From assembly GCA_016794595.1 (NCBI GenBank), contig JAEUJN010000017.1, forward strand, positions 36,549 through 100,548: a DNA stretch of 64,000 bases. Reading direction: 5' to 3'. Numbering within the stretch: the stretch's first letter is position 1; each line of letters begins with the position of its first letter. Source of the stretch: Kineosporiaceae bacterium (GTDB lineage: Bacteria; Actinomycetota; Actinomycetes; Actinomycetales; Kineosporiaceae). Both the position numbers and the translations under genes were made by a program. Positions 17,999-25,739 of this stretch are shown here, piece by piece. The notes below the pieces were generated by a model. The model had not been told where the DNA came from. It did not search any database and saw only the letters and a program-made list of their open reading frames with translations.

Positions 17999-19554
17999 GG
18001 GGCGGACGTCCTCTCGGTGGTGCCGGTGGCCTCGTCTCCGGGCAGAGGATCCGCGGGAACGGTGGCCAGGCGCAACGGCGCGAAGTTGCGCTCGGCGGCC
18101 GGCATCCCGAAGACGGGCTCGCCCCCCTCGCGGTAGCGGCGCCCGGGGTCGCGGATCGCCAGGTACCGGGTGATCGCAGCCGCCGCACGGCGTCCGGCGC
18201 CCATCGCCTCGATCACCGTGGCGGCCCCGGTGACGATGTCGCCGCCGGCGTAGACCCCGGCGATGGAGGTGGCCAGGTCCTGGTCGACCTCGAGGTAGCC
18301 CCGCCGGTTCAGGGACAGGCGTGAGGTCTGGCCGATGATCGGGTTGGCGTTGGTGCCGATCGCGAACACCACCTGGTCGCAGGCGAACTCGAACTCGCTG
18401 CCGGGCACCGGCGCCGGGCGGCGCCGTCCGGAGTCGTCGGCCTCGCCGAGCTCCATCTGCACGCAGCGCATTCCGCGGACGCCGCCGCGGCCGTCGTCCA
18501 GGATCGCGACCGGGTTGGTCAGCCAGTGGAACTGGACTCCCTCCTGCTCGGCGTGGTGCACCTCTTCGACGCGGGCCGGCGCCTCGTCCCGCGAGCGGCG
18601 GTAGATGCAGTGCACGTTCTCGGCGCCGAGCCGCAGGCACATCCGCATGGCGTCCATGGCCGTGTTGCCCGCCCCGACCACCGCGACGTGGCGGCCGAGC
18701 GGGATGGGGGTGTCGTAGGTGGGAAAGTCCCGCGCGTGCATCAGGTTGGCCCGGGTCAGCAGCTCGTTGGCCGACAGGACGCCGTTGAGGGAGTCCCCCG
18801 GGATGCCCAGCATGGTGGGGTACCCGGCGCCGGTGCCGATGAAGACGGCGTCGAAGCCGAGTTCGGTGACCATGTCCTCGATCGTGAACAGCCTGCCGAC
18901 CACCGTGTTGGTGATGAAGGTGACGCCCAGCTGCTGCAGATTGGCGATCTCGGCGTCGATCACGGCGTTGGGCAGGCGGAAGTCGGGGATCCCGTACCGC
19001 AGGACGCCGCCGGGCAGGTGCAGCGCCTCGAAGACGGTCACGTCGCAGCCGGCCTTGGCCAGGTCGGCGGCGCACGCCATTCCGGCCGGTCCCGACCCGA
19101 CGATGGCCACCCGGTGGTCGGTCGGGGTGATGTGCGGCGGACGTGCCCAGTTCTGGGTGATCGCCAGGTCACCGATGAACCGCTCGAGCCGTCCGATCGC
19201 CACCGGCTCGAGGGTGTCGGCGACCGTGCACACGCCCTCGCACTGGTTCTCCTGGGGACAGACCCGGCCGCAGACCGCGGGCAGCAGGTTGGACGCGGCG
19301 ATGGTGTCGTAGGCGCCGCGATAGTCGCCCTCGTTCACCTTGCGGATGAACCCGGGGATGTCGATCGAGACCGGGCACCCGGCGATGCAGACCGGATCGG
19401 CGCAGTCCAGACAGCGTTGCGCCTCGCGGATCGCCTCGGTCTCGTTGTAGCCGAGACTGACCTCGGTGAAGTTGCGGGCCCGCTCGGCCGGGTCCTGCTC
19501 CCGGACGGGCGTGCGCTCCTGCGGGATGGTGCGGATGGTCCGCTTGGCCGGCAC
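17995..19554 (-). CDS. NfnB/GltD-like FAD- and NADPH-binding iron-sulfur oxidoreductase
   Basis: A 519-residue flavoprotein. The N-terminal domain has eight cysteines for two [4Fe-4S] clusters (CLDCADPVCIAGC and CGRVCPQENQCEGVC). A Rossmann FAD site (GSGPAGMACAADLAK) and an NAD(P)H site (GAGNTAMDAMR), with a Y-R-R-S-R patch typical of NADPH binding, follow. Genomes often label such proteins glutamate synthase small subunit, but no large gltB lies here. Its partner immediately upstream (2 bases away) is the NfnA-like reductase. In Nfn complexes the pair couples NADH and reduced ferredoxin to NADP, by flavin-based electron bifurcation or confurcation. Start: GTG at 19554, just after the upstream stop; the longer frame lies in the upstream gene. 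Confidence 0.85.
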   Translation of the reverse strand: MPAKRTIRTIPQERTPVREQDPAERARNFTEVSLGYNETEAIREAQRCLDCADPVCIAGCPVSIDIPGFIRKVNEGDYRGAYDTIAASNLLPAVCGRVCPQENQCEGVCTVADTLEPVAIGRLERFIGDLAITQNWARPPHITPTDHRVAIVGSGPAGMACAADLAKAGCDVTVFEALHLPGGVLRYGIPDFRLPNAVIDAEIANLQQLGVTFITNTVVGRLFTIEDMVTELGFDAVFIGTGAGYPTMLGIPGDSLNGVLSANELLTRANLMHARDFPTYDTPIPLGRHVAVVGAGNTAMDAMRMCLRLGAENVHCIYRRSRDEAPARVEEVHHAEQEGVQFHWLTNPVAILDDGRGGVRGMRCVQMELGEADDSGRRRPAPVPGSEFEFACDQVVFAIGTNANPIIGQTSRLSLNRRGYLEVDQDLATSIAGVYAGGDIVTGAATVIEAMGAGRRAAAAITRYLAIRDPGRRYREGGEPVFGMPAAERNFAPLRLATVPADPLPGDEATGTTERTSAP

Positions 19555-19556
19555 GG

Positions 19557-20510
19557 TCAGGCCCGCCCGTCGTCGGTGGGCAGGGTCGTGACCAAGACCT
19601 CGGAGGCGGCAGTCTCGGCCCGGTGGCAGGACTGCTCCCACGCCTGGACCGCCTGGGTCTCGTCACCGCGATAGCTGCCGAGCCGGTTCATCAGGTCCTC
19701 GAAGTCGACCTGGTGAGCGTCGAAGTCGGGACCGTCGACGCAGGCGAACCGGATGCCGTCCTTCAGCCGCACCCGGCAGCCGCCGCACATCCCGGTGCCG
19801 TCGACCATGATCGGGTTCAGGCTCACGCTGGTCCGGACGCCGCGTGGCCGGGTGACCTCGGCGCACGCGCCCATCATCACCGGCGGGCCGATGGCCACCA
19901 CCTCGTCGACGTCGTCGTAGCTGTCCAGCGCCAGGGTCAACCCGTCGGTGACCCGGCCCTGGATCCCGGCGGATCCGTCATCGGTGCACAGGATCAGGTC
20001 GTCACAGACATCGCGGAACTTCTCCTCCCAGAAGACCAGGTCGGCCGACCGGAACCCCAGGACGGCGATCACCCGCGTGCCGTTCTCGTGGAAGGCCCTG
20101 GCCTGCGGGAAGACCGGGGCCACCCCGAGGCCTCCGCCGACGCAGACCACCGTGCGCAGCGGGTGGATCGAGCTCGGGACGCCGAGCGGGCCGGCGATCC
20201 CGTACAGGGTGGTGCCGACCTGCGCGTCGCGTTGCAGCTCGCGGGTCGACTTGCCCACCGCCTGGATGACCAGGGTGATCGTGCCGGCGTCGGCGTCGAA
20301 ATCGGCCAGGGTCAGCGGGATCCGTTCACCCTCGGGGTGGGACATCACGATCACGAACTGTCCGGGTCGCGCCGCCCGGGCCATCAGCGGGTGGCGCACC
20401 TCGAGCGTGTAGGTGAGGTCGGAGAAATCCTCTCGGCCCACGATCTCGAAGGAGCTGGTCGATAGCCCGCGGGCGCGAGAACCGACCGGTTGGCGGGACG
20501 CAGGTTGCAT
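19557..20510 (-). CDS. NfnA-like ferredoxin-NAD(P) reductase subunit with [2Fe-2S] site
   Basis: A 317-residue member of the ferredoxin-NADP reductase/dihydroorotate dehydrogenase-electron-transfer family. A flavin barrel (about residues 20-115) precedes a nucleotide-binding domain with V-G-G-G-L-G-V-A-P-V. The C-terminal [2Fe-2S] site reads D-G-T-G-M-C-G-G-C, then a further Cys in F-A-C-V-D-G-P-D-F-D. That is one Asp and three Cys, the ligand set known from the NfnA small subunit. It is the first gene of the operon and is followed after 2 bases by the NfnB-like gene. Sulfide dehydrogenase SudB-like function is the main alternative. Its N-terminal 20 residues are unconserved, so the true start could be slightly inside. 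Confidence 0.85.
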   Translation of the reverse strand: MQPASRQPVGSRARGLSTSSFEIVGREDFSDLTYTLEVRHPLMARAARPGQFVIVMSHPEGERIPLTLADFDADAGTITLVIQAVGKSTRELQRDAQVGTTLYGIAGPLGVPSSIHPLRTVVCVGGGLGVAPVFPQARAFHENGTRVIAVLGFRSADLVFWEEKFRDVCDDLILCTDDGSAGIQGRVTDGLTLALDSYDDVDEVVAIGPPVMMGACAEVTRPRGVRTSVSLNPIMVDGTGMCGGCRVRLKDGIRFACVDGPDFDAHQVDFEDLMNRLGSYRGDETQAVQAWEQSCHRAETAASEVLVTTLPTDDGRA

Positions 20511-20804
20511 GAAGGCCCCCTTGAGCCGAGCACACCGTTGTGTTCAGGCCCCACGGCAGGCCGCCGCGCCGCGCTGATCGCGCGGCCGGTGTCGCCTCGG
20601 GGGGCGATCCCATTGAACATCGAACTCTCGCCGCAGAGCCGCCGATCGGTCCCGTCGATGTCGGTCCAGCGGGGGGAGTTGTGCGACGGACGGCCCCACC
20701 GGTCCCGAATTCCGCATGATCCCCAGCCATCGCCGACGAGCCGGCGGTGCAGTGACAGACTCGAGGGGATCCGTCACCCGACCAGACCTCAGCGGGAGGA
20801 CCAC
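20511..20804. other. Divergent intergenic region, no gene
   Basis: These 294 bases separate the minus-strand Nfn/2-oxoacid oxidoreductase operon from the plus-strand acyl-CoA dehydrogenase operon. They must hold promoters for both. I see no clear -35/-10 pair, no long inverted repeat and no small open frame with a ribosome site. A plus-strand frame runs through it into the dehydrogenase gene but has no support as coding sequence. Confidence 0.6.
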
Positions 20805-21953
20805 GTGCGCCGCACGATCTTCACCGACGAGCACGAGGCGTTGCGGGCCTCGGCTCGCGAGTTCCTCGATCGCAGCGTTCGCCCTCGTCACGAGGAGTTC
20901 ATCGCCGCCCGGGCCATCCCCCGGGACGTCTGGCTGGAGGCGGGCCGCCAGGGGTTCCTGGGCCTACAGGTCCCCGAGGAGTACGGCGGGGGCGGGGTGG
21001 CGCACGACTACCGGTTCACGGCGGTGTGGGCCGAGGAACTGTCCGCGGTCTCTGCCGCCTTCAGTTCCTGCCTGGGGATCCACTGCGACGTGAACGCTCC
21101 CTACCTGGTCGAGCTGACCACCCCGGAGCAGAAGCAGCGCTGGCTGCCGCGGTTCTGCACCGGTGAACTGGTCACCGCCATGGGCATGACCGAGCCGGGT
21201 GGCGGCTCGGACCTCGCGGCGCTGCGCACGAGCGCCGTCCGGGACGGTGACTGCTGGGTGCTCAACGGCTCGAAGACGTTCATCACCAACGGGTACGGCG
21301 CCGACCTGGTGATCGTGGCCGCCCGGACCGATCCGGCCAAGGGGGCCAAGGGCATCTCGCTGTTCGGCGTCGAGACCGGGATGGCCGGCTTCACCCGCGG
21401 CCGCAAGCTGGACAAGGTCGGTCAGGACGAGTCGGACACTGCCGAGCTGTTCTTCGACGACGTCAGGGTGCCCGCGACCCACCTGATCGGCACCCAGGAC
21501 CGGGGCTTCATCCACATGATGGAGCGCCTCTCCCAGGAGCGGCTGGGTGCGGCCGTGTCCAACATCGCCCACGTCGCGACGATCCTGAACGAGACCATCG
21601 AGTACACCAAGCAGCGCAAGGCCTTCGGTCAGGCGATCGGCACCTTCCAGCACAACAAGTTCAAGATCGCCGAGCTGGTGACCACCGTCGAGGTCACCCA
21701 GGCGTTCGTCGACCAGTGCGTCATGGCCCACGTCGCCGGCGAGCTGACCGCGGTGGACGCAGCGAAGGCCAAGTGGTGGACCGCCCAGGTACAGAACGAC
21801 GTCCTGGACGTCTGCGTCCAGCTGCACGGCGGCTACGGCTTCATGAACGAGTACCGGGTCGCCCGAGCCTGGCGTGATGCCCGGGTGACCTCGATCTGGG
21901 CCGGCTCCAACGAGATCATGAAGGAGCTCATCGGCCGGGACCTGGGCCTGTGA
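20805..21953 (+). CDS. Acyl-CoA dehydrogenase
   Basis: A 382-residue FAD-dependent acyl-CoA dehydrogenase with the usual three domains. The flavin-contact segment M-T-E-P-G-G-G-S-D lies near residue 130. The [12 protein letters not shown] signature follows at about residue 150, and the C-terminal Q-L-H-G-G-Y-G-F block with an R-x-W-R-D-A-R-V segment carries the FAD-binding residues. It introduces a trans-2 double bond into an acyl-CoA, passing electrons to ETF. The start is GTG with GGGAGGA at 20794-20800. The following SDR starts inside its stop (GTGA overlap), and a quinone reductase follows, suggesting a small catabolic operon for a specific acyl-CoA. Confidence 0.88.
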   Translation: MRRTIFTDEHEALRASAREFLDRSVRPRHEEFIAARAIPRDVWLEAGRQGFLGLQVPEEYGGGGVAHDYRFTAVWAEELSAVSAAFSSCLGIHCDVNAPYLVELTTPEQKQRWLPRFCTGELVTAMGMTEPGGGSDLAALRTSAVRDGDCWVLNGSKTFITNGYGADLVIVAARTDPAKGAKGISLFGVETGMAGFTRGRKLDKVGQDESDTAELFFDDVRVPATHLIGTQDRGFIHMMERLSQERLGAAVSNIAHVATILNETIEYTKQRKAFGQAIGTFQHNKFKIAELVTTVEVTQAFVDQCVMAHVAGELTAVDAAKAKWWTAQVQNDVLDVCVQLHGGYGFMNEYRVARAWRDARVTSIWAGSNEIMKELIGRDLGL

Positions 21954-22756
21954 ACGCCCCGGAACTCGCCCCGGGGTCGGGTCGGCGGTTCGCCGGGCGG
22001 GTTGCCCTGGTCACCGGGGCCAGCCGGGGGATCGGGCTGGCCATCGCCGCCCGCCTGGTGGCCGAGGGCGCGCGGGTGGCCGTCACGGCGCGCGGGGACC
22101 AGGCGCTGACCGAGGCCGTGGCGGCACTGGGTGGCCGGGAGCACGCCATCGCGGTCGCCGGGCGGGCGGACGACGCGGCGCACCGCCAGGAGGCCGTCGC
22201 CGCGGCGGTGCAGGCCTTCGGCGGGATCGACGTGCTGGTCAACAACGCCGGGATCAACCCGGTCGCCGGGCCGCTGATCGCCACCCCGCAGGAGGCCCTG
22301 GCCAAGACCTTCGCGGTCAACGTCGGGGCGGCCGTGGCCTGGACGGGGGCGGCGGTCGAGGCCGGCCTGGGACGCCGGGCCGGGGCGGCGGTGGTCAACG
22401 TCGCCTCGATCGCCGGGCTCCTGCCCGCGCCCCCGATCGGTGCCTACGGGGCGAGCAAGGCCGCCCTGCTGCACGTCACCGCCCAGCTGGCGGTGGAGCT
22501 CGCCCCGGCGGTACGGGTCAACGCGGTCGCTCCGGCGGTGGTCAAGACCGATTTCGCCCGCCTGCTCTACCAGGGCCGGGAGGCCGCGGTGGCCGCCGGG
22601 TACCCGCTCGCGCGCCTCGGGGTGCCGGACGACGTGGCGTCCGCGGTAGCGTTCCTGGCCTCGGACGATGCGTCGTGGATCACCGGTCAGACGCTCGTGG
22701 TGGACGGTGGCGTGACCATGACCGGTGGGCTGACAGGAGGTCAGGCGAGCGAATGA
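21950..22756 (+). CDS. SDR family oxidoreductase
   Basis: A 268-residue short-chain dehydrogenase. It has TGASRGIG near residue 23, NNAGI near residue 98, a catalytic Ser in V-A-S-I and the Y-G-A-S-K active-site pair near residue 165. The C-terminal D-G-G-V-T-M-T-G is typical of classical SDRs. It starts at a GTG overlapping the acyl-CoA dehydrogenase stop by 4 bases. The substrate is unknown; a 3-hydroxyacyl-CoA arising from the dehydrogenase step is plausible from context. Confidence 0.82.
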   Translation: MNAPELAPGSGRRFAGRVALVTGASRGIGLAIAARLVAEGARVAVTARGDQALTEAVAALGGREHAIAVAGRADDAAHRQEAVAAAVQAFGGIDVLVNNAGINPVAGPLIATPQEALAKTFAVNVGAAVAWTGAAVEAGLGRRAGAAVVNVASIAGLLPAPPIGAYGASKAALLHVTAQLAVELAPAVRVNAVAPAVVKTDFARLLYQGREAAVAAGYPLARLGVPDDVASAVAFLASDDASWITGQTLVVDGGVTMTGGLTGGQASE

Positions 22757-23760
22757 GCAGCATCGCGACGTCCATGCAGGCCTGGCGGGTGCCGGCGGCG
22801 GGCGAGCCCGAGCAGGTGATGGCCCTGCAGGAGCTGCCGGTTCCGCAGCCGGGTCCGGGGCAGGTCCTGGTCGAGGTCTGGGCAGGAGCGCTCAACTTCG
22901 CCGACGTCCTGCTGGTCCGGGGTCAGTACCAGGAGCGGCCGGCGCTGCCGTTCACCCCGGGCCTGGAGCTGTGCGGGGTGATCGTCGCCACCGGGGCCGG
23001 CGTCTCCCCGCATCGGGTGGGAGAGCGGGTGATCGGCACGGTGACCCTCGGGCACGGCGCCCTGGCCCGGTACGCCGTCTGCGCCGCCTCCGACGTCTTC
23101 GAGGCTCCGCCCGGCCTGGACGACGTGCACGCCGGCGCGCTGCACATCGCCTACCAGACCGCATGGTTCGGGCTCTATCGCCGGGCGTCCCTGCGGGTGG
23201 GGGAGCACGTGCTGGTCCACGCCGCGGCCGGGGGAGTGGGCAGTGCCGCCGTCCAGCTCGCCGTGGCGGCCGGCGCCAAGGTGATCGGCGTGGTCGGCTC
23301 TCCGGCCAAGGCAGAGGCCGCACGACGGCTCGGGTGTCACCACGTCGTCGACCGCAGCACGACCGATGTCCGCGAGGCGGTCCTGCACGCCACCGGCGGG
23401 CGCGGCGTCGAGGTGGTCTTCGACCCGGTGGGCGGTGAGGCGTTCGAGGTGTCGAGCCGGGTGATCGCCTTCGAGGGCCGCATCGTGCTGGTCGGGTTCG
23501 CCGGCGGGAGCATCCCCACCCCCGGGCTCAACCACGCCCTGGTCAAGAACTACTCGATCCTCGGCCTGCACTGGGGGCTGTACCGCACCCGGTCCCCGGA
23601 ACTGGTGGCCCGCTGCCATGCCGACCTGTCCAGGCTGGCCTCGGCCCGCGCCGTCCTGCCCCTGGTCTCCGAGCAGTTGCGCCTGGCGGACGCCGTTGAC
23701 GGGCTGCGACGCCTCGGCGAGGGATCAACCATCGGGCGGCTGGTCGTCGTTCAGGGGTGA
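22753..23760 (+). CDS. Zinc-free NADPH:quinone oxidoreductase / MDR family protein
   Basis: A 335-residue medium-chain reductase. It lacks the zinc ligands of alcohol dehydrogenases, has an N-terminal GroES-like domain (G-A-L-N-F-A-D near residue 45) and the Rossmann motif [14 protein letters not shown] near residue 155. Quinone reductases, crotonyl-CoA-like reductases and 2-haloacrylate reductases share this fold. The ATG overlaps the SDR stop (ATGA), making a coupled trio with the acyl-CoA dehydrogenase and the SDR. Confidence 0.82.
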   Translation: MSSIATSMQAWRVPAAGEPEQVMALQELPVPQPGPGQVLVEVWAGALNFADVLLVRGQYQERPALPFTPGLELCGVIVATGAGVSPHRVGERVIGTVTLGHGALARYAVCAASDVFEAPPGLDDVHAGALHIAYQTAWFGLYRRASLRVGEHVLVHAAAGGVGSAAVQLAVAAGAKVIGVVGSPAKAEAARRLGCHHVVDRSTTDVREAVLHATGGRGVEVVFDPVGGEAFEVSSRVIAFEGRIVLVGFAGGSIPTPGLNHALVKNYSILGLHWGLYRTRSPELVARCHADLSRLASARAVLPLVSEQLRLADAVDGLRRLGEGSTIGRLVVVQG

Positions 23761-23902
23761 GGTGACAGCGCCGGAGGCGACGGCGGTGAAGACCCCTCCC
23801 CCTCACCGACGTCCCGCCCTCCGACCCCGTGGGTGAATTCGCTGTGGGTGGACGCTTCGTTACAGACCGGAGGTCACCGACCGCCGATCGGGTCAGAGCG
23901 GT

Positions 23903-24364
23903 TCAGCGGAGGGGCTCGGCGGGGGGTCGTGGATGATCGGTGTGGCCGCCGTCCCCGGTGCGGGCGGCGGTCAGCGCCCGCTCGACGGTGTCGTGGAGCG
24001 GGAAGGCATGGTGCAGACCGGTGATGGTGAGCACCTCCCTGACCGGGCCTCGGCAACCGGCCAGGTGCATCGCGCCGCCGGTGGCCCTCAGGCGGCGCAG
24101 GCCCCCGATCGGCACCCCCAGCCCGGAGGAGTCCAGGAAGGTCAGCTCGGTCATGTCGATCACCACCCGGGCGTGCGGATGGTGCTCGGCCAGGTGGGCC
24201 AGCGTCCGGCGGACCGGCGGGCCGGTGTAGAGGTCGAGTTCGCCGCGCAGGGTCACCACATGACAGCCCTGCTCCTCGCGGGCGCTCACCACCTCGGTGG
24301 TCCGCCGCAGCCCGCCGGCCAGGCGGCCCAGCCCCAGCCGTCCCACGTCGTGGTGCTCGTTCAC
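23903..24364 (-). CDS. STAS-domain anti-sigma factor antagonist
   Basis: A 153-residue protein whose residues 30-125 form a STAS domain. The phosphorylatable serine lies in T-F-L-D-S-S-G-L-G-V, the signature of anti-anti-sigma factors (SpoIIAA/RsbV type). Unphosphorylated, such proteins free a sigma factor from its anti-sigma kinase. No anti-sigma or sigma gene is adjacent. A membrane SpoIIE-type phosphatase at 39.5 kb could in principle act on such a protein. Start: GTG at 24364 after a GAGGGGG run; a longer open frame upstream has no site. The 142 bases between this gene's 3' end and the convergent quinone reductase hold nothing recognisable. Confidence 0.8.
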   Translation of the reverse strand: MNEHHDVGRLGLGRLAGGLRRTTEVVSAREEQGCHVVTLRGELDLYTGPPVRRTLAHLAEHHPHARVVIDMTELTFLDSSGLGVPIGGLRRLRATGGAMHLAGCRGPVREVLTITGLHHAFPLHDTVERALTAARTGDGGHTDHPRPPAEPLR

Positions 24365-24399
24365 CTCAAACCCCCTCGCAGCCGGGCATTCCCGTGTGC

Positions 24400-24792
24400 T
24401 CAGCCCTCGCGTTGGTTGACCAGACTGATCGCTGCCCGCTCGAGGTAGTCCCACAGTACGGCGGCGTGCGCCGGCGGCAGCCGCAGATCCTCGACCGCCA
24501 CCCGCATGTGGGCCAGCCACCGATCGCGGGCTGCCGGCCCGACCGGGAAGGGGGCGTGGCGCATCCGCAGCCGGGGATGTCCCCGCTGGTCGCTGTAGGT
24601 CGTGGGGCCGCCCCAGTACTGCTCCAGGAACATCCGCAGCCGGTCCTTGGCCGGTTGCAGGTCCTCGGCCGGGTACATCGGGCGCAGCAGGTCGTCATCC
24701 GCCACGCCCGCGTAGAAGGCGTCCACCAGGCGGACGAAGGTCGCGTGCCCGCCGATCAGCTCGTAGAAGCTGGTTGCTTCCTGGGGTTCCAC
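24400..24792 (-). CDS. glbO: Group II truncated haemoglobin
   Basis: A 130-residue globin of the GlbO type, with the signatures F-Y-E-L-I-G-G near residue 10, [12 protein letters not shown] near residue 55, the proximal His in G-H-P-R-L-R-M-R-H and the conserved Trp of helix G. Actinomycete GlbO binds O2 or NO and is linked to respiratory membranes and redox stress. The gene lies 5 bases upstream of the MscS gene's 3' end, with both on the minus strand, so it is probably the distal part of the run prolyl oligopeptidase - mscS - glbO. Confidence 0.93.
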   Translation of the reverse strand: MEPQEATSFYELIGGHATFVRLVDAFYAGVADDDLLRPMYPAEDLQPAKDRLRMFLEQYWGGPTTYSDQRGHPRLRMRHAPFPVGPAARDRWLAHMRVAVEDLRLPPAHAAVLWDYLERAAISLVNQREG

Positions 24793-24797
24793 GCTTC

Positions 24798-25739
24798 CTA
24801 TTCTGTGTCAGCGGGCGGCTGCCGGGCGCCCCGGGGGGGTGTCCAGTGGGGCACGGTCGGTGCCAGGGCGATCCCGGCAGTGTCCAGCCGGGACTTGATC
24901 CGCCGGCGCAACTCGCGCAGGAGGTCGGTCTGTGCGCCGCTCTGAGTGCGCGCCTCCAGGCGGATCACCACCGCCTCGGCGGTCAGCTGCTCAACCCCGA
25001 CCACGACCGGCGGGTCGAGCACCCGGTCCCGGAAGGCGTCGTCCTCGGCGAGGTCACGAGCGACCTCGAGCACCAGACGCTCGGCCTGCTCGACGTCCCC
25101 GCCGTAGGCCAGGGCGATGTCCAGGGAGGCGTTGGACCACCCCTGGCTGGCGTTCCCCACGCGCAGCACCTCGCCGTTGCGCACGTACCAGACCACGCCG
25201 TCGTGCCCGCGGATCCGGGTCACCCGCAGCCCGACCGCCTCCACCTCACCCTTGACCCCGCCGAGGTCGACGTCGTCCCCGACCCCGTACTGGTCCTCGA
25301 CGATCATGAACAGACCGCTGATCACATCCTTGACCAGCGACTGGGCGCCGAACCCCACGGCCACGCCGACGATCCCGGCGCTGGCCAGCAACGGGGCGAC
25401 CGGGATCGACAGCACGTCCATCACGGTCAGCAGGACGACAACCCCCACCACCGCGCTGGACAGGCTCTTGAGCACCGAGGCCGTGGTTCGAGCCCGTTGC
25501 TCGCGTCGCTCGGTCAACAGCGGGGCGGCCACCAGGCGTGCCGGCGCCGCGATCCGGCGATCCTCCAGCCGGGCGAGTTCGCGGGTTCCGGCGGCGATCC
25601 CGCGGGCAACCCGGTCGATCAGCCGGTGGGTCAGCAACCGGACCAGCAGCCCGACCAGCACGATCGCCGCGATCTCCAGCGGCGGGCCGAACAGCGGCTC
25701 GGCCCAGGTGCCCGTCCACGGTTGGTGCAGCGGGGTCAT
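24798..25739 (-). CDS. MscS-family mechanosensitive ion channel
   Basis: A 313-residue small-conductance mechanosensitive channel. There are membrane segments at about residues 18-38 and 90-110 and the pore-lining helix with the [15 protein letters not shown] motif (about 115-130). The beta domain begins at Y-G-V-G-D-D-V-D and an alpha/beta C-terminal domain follows. It releases solutes on hypo-osmotic shock. Its ATG overlaps the stop of the upstream prolyl oligopeptidase by one base (TGATG), so the two are coupled. The C-terminal tail is Pro/Arg-rich. Confidence 0.9.
   Translation of the reverse strand: MTPLHQPWTGTWAEPLFGPPLEIAAIVLVGLLVRLLTHRLIDRVARGIAAGTRELARLEDRRIAAPARLVAAPLLTERREQRARTTASVLKSLSSAVVGVVVLLTVMDVLSIPVAPLLASAGIVGVAVGFGAQSLVKDVISGLFMIVEDQYGVGDDVDLGGVKGEVEAVGLRVTRIRGHDGVVWYVRNGEVLRVGNASQGWSNASLDIALAYGGDVEQAERLVLEVARDLAEDDAFRDRVLDPPVVVGVEQLTAEAVVIRLEARTQSGAQTDLLRELRRRIKSRLDTAGIALAPTVPHWTPPRGARQPPADTE

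Noticed and set aside
17995..19554. Glutamate synthase small subunit
   Set aside because: The motifs alone would allow it, but there is no large subunit gene, and the partner upstream is an NfnA-like protein, so the NfnB-like reading is better.
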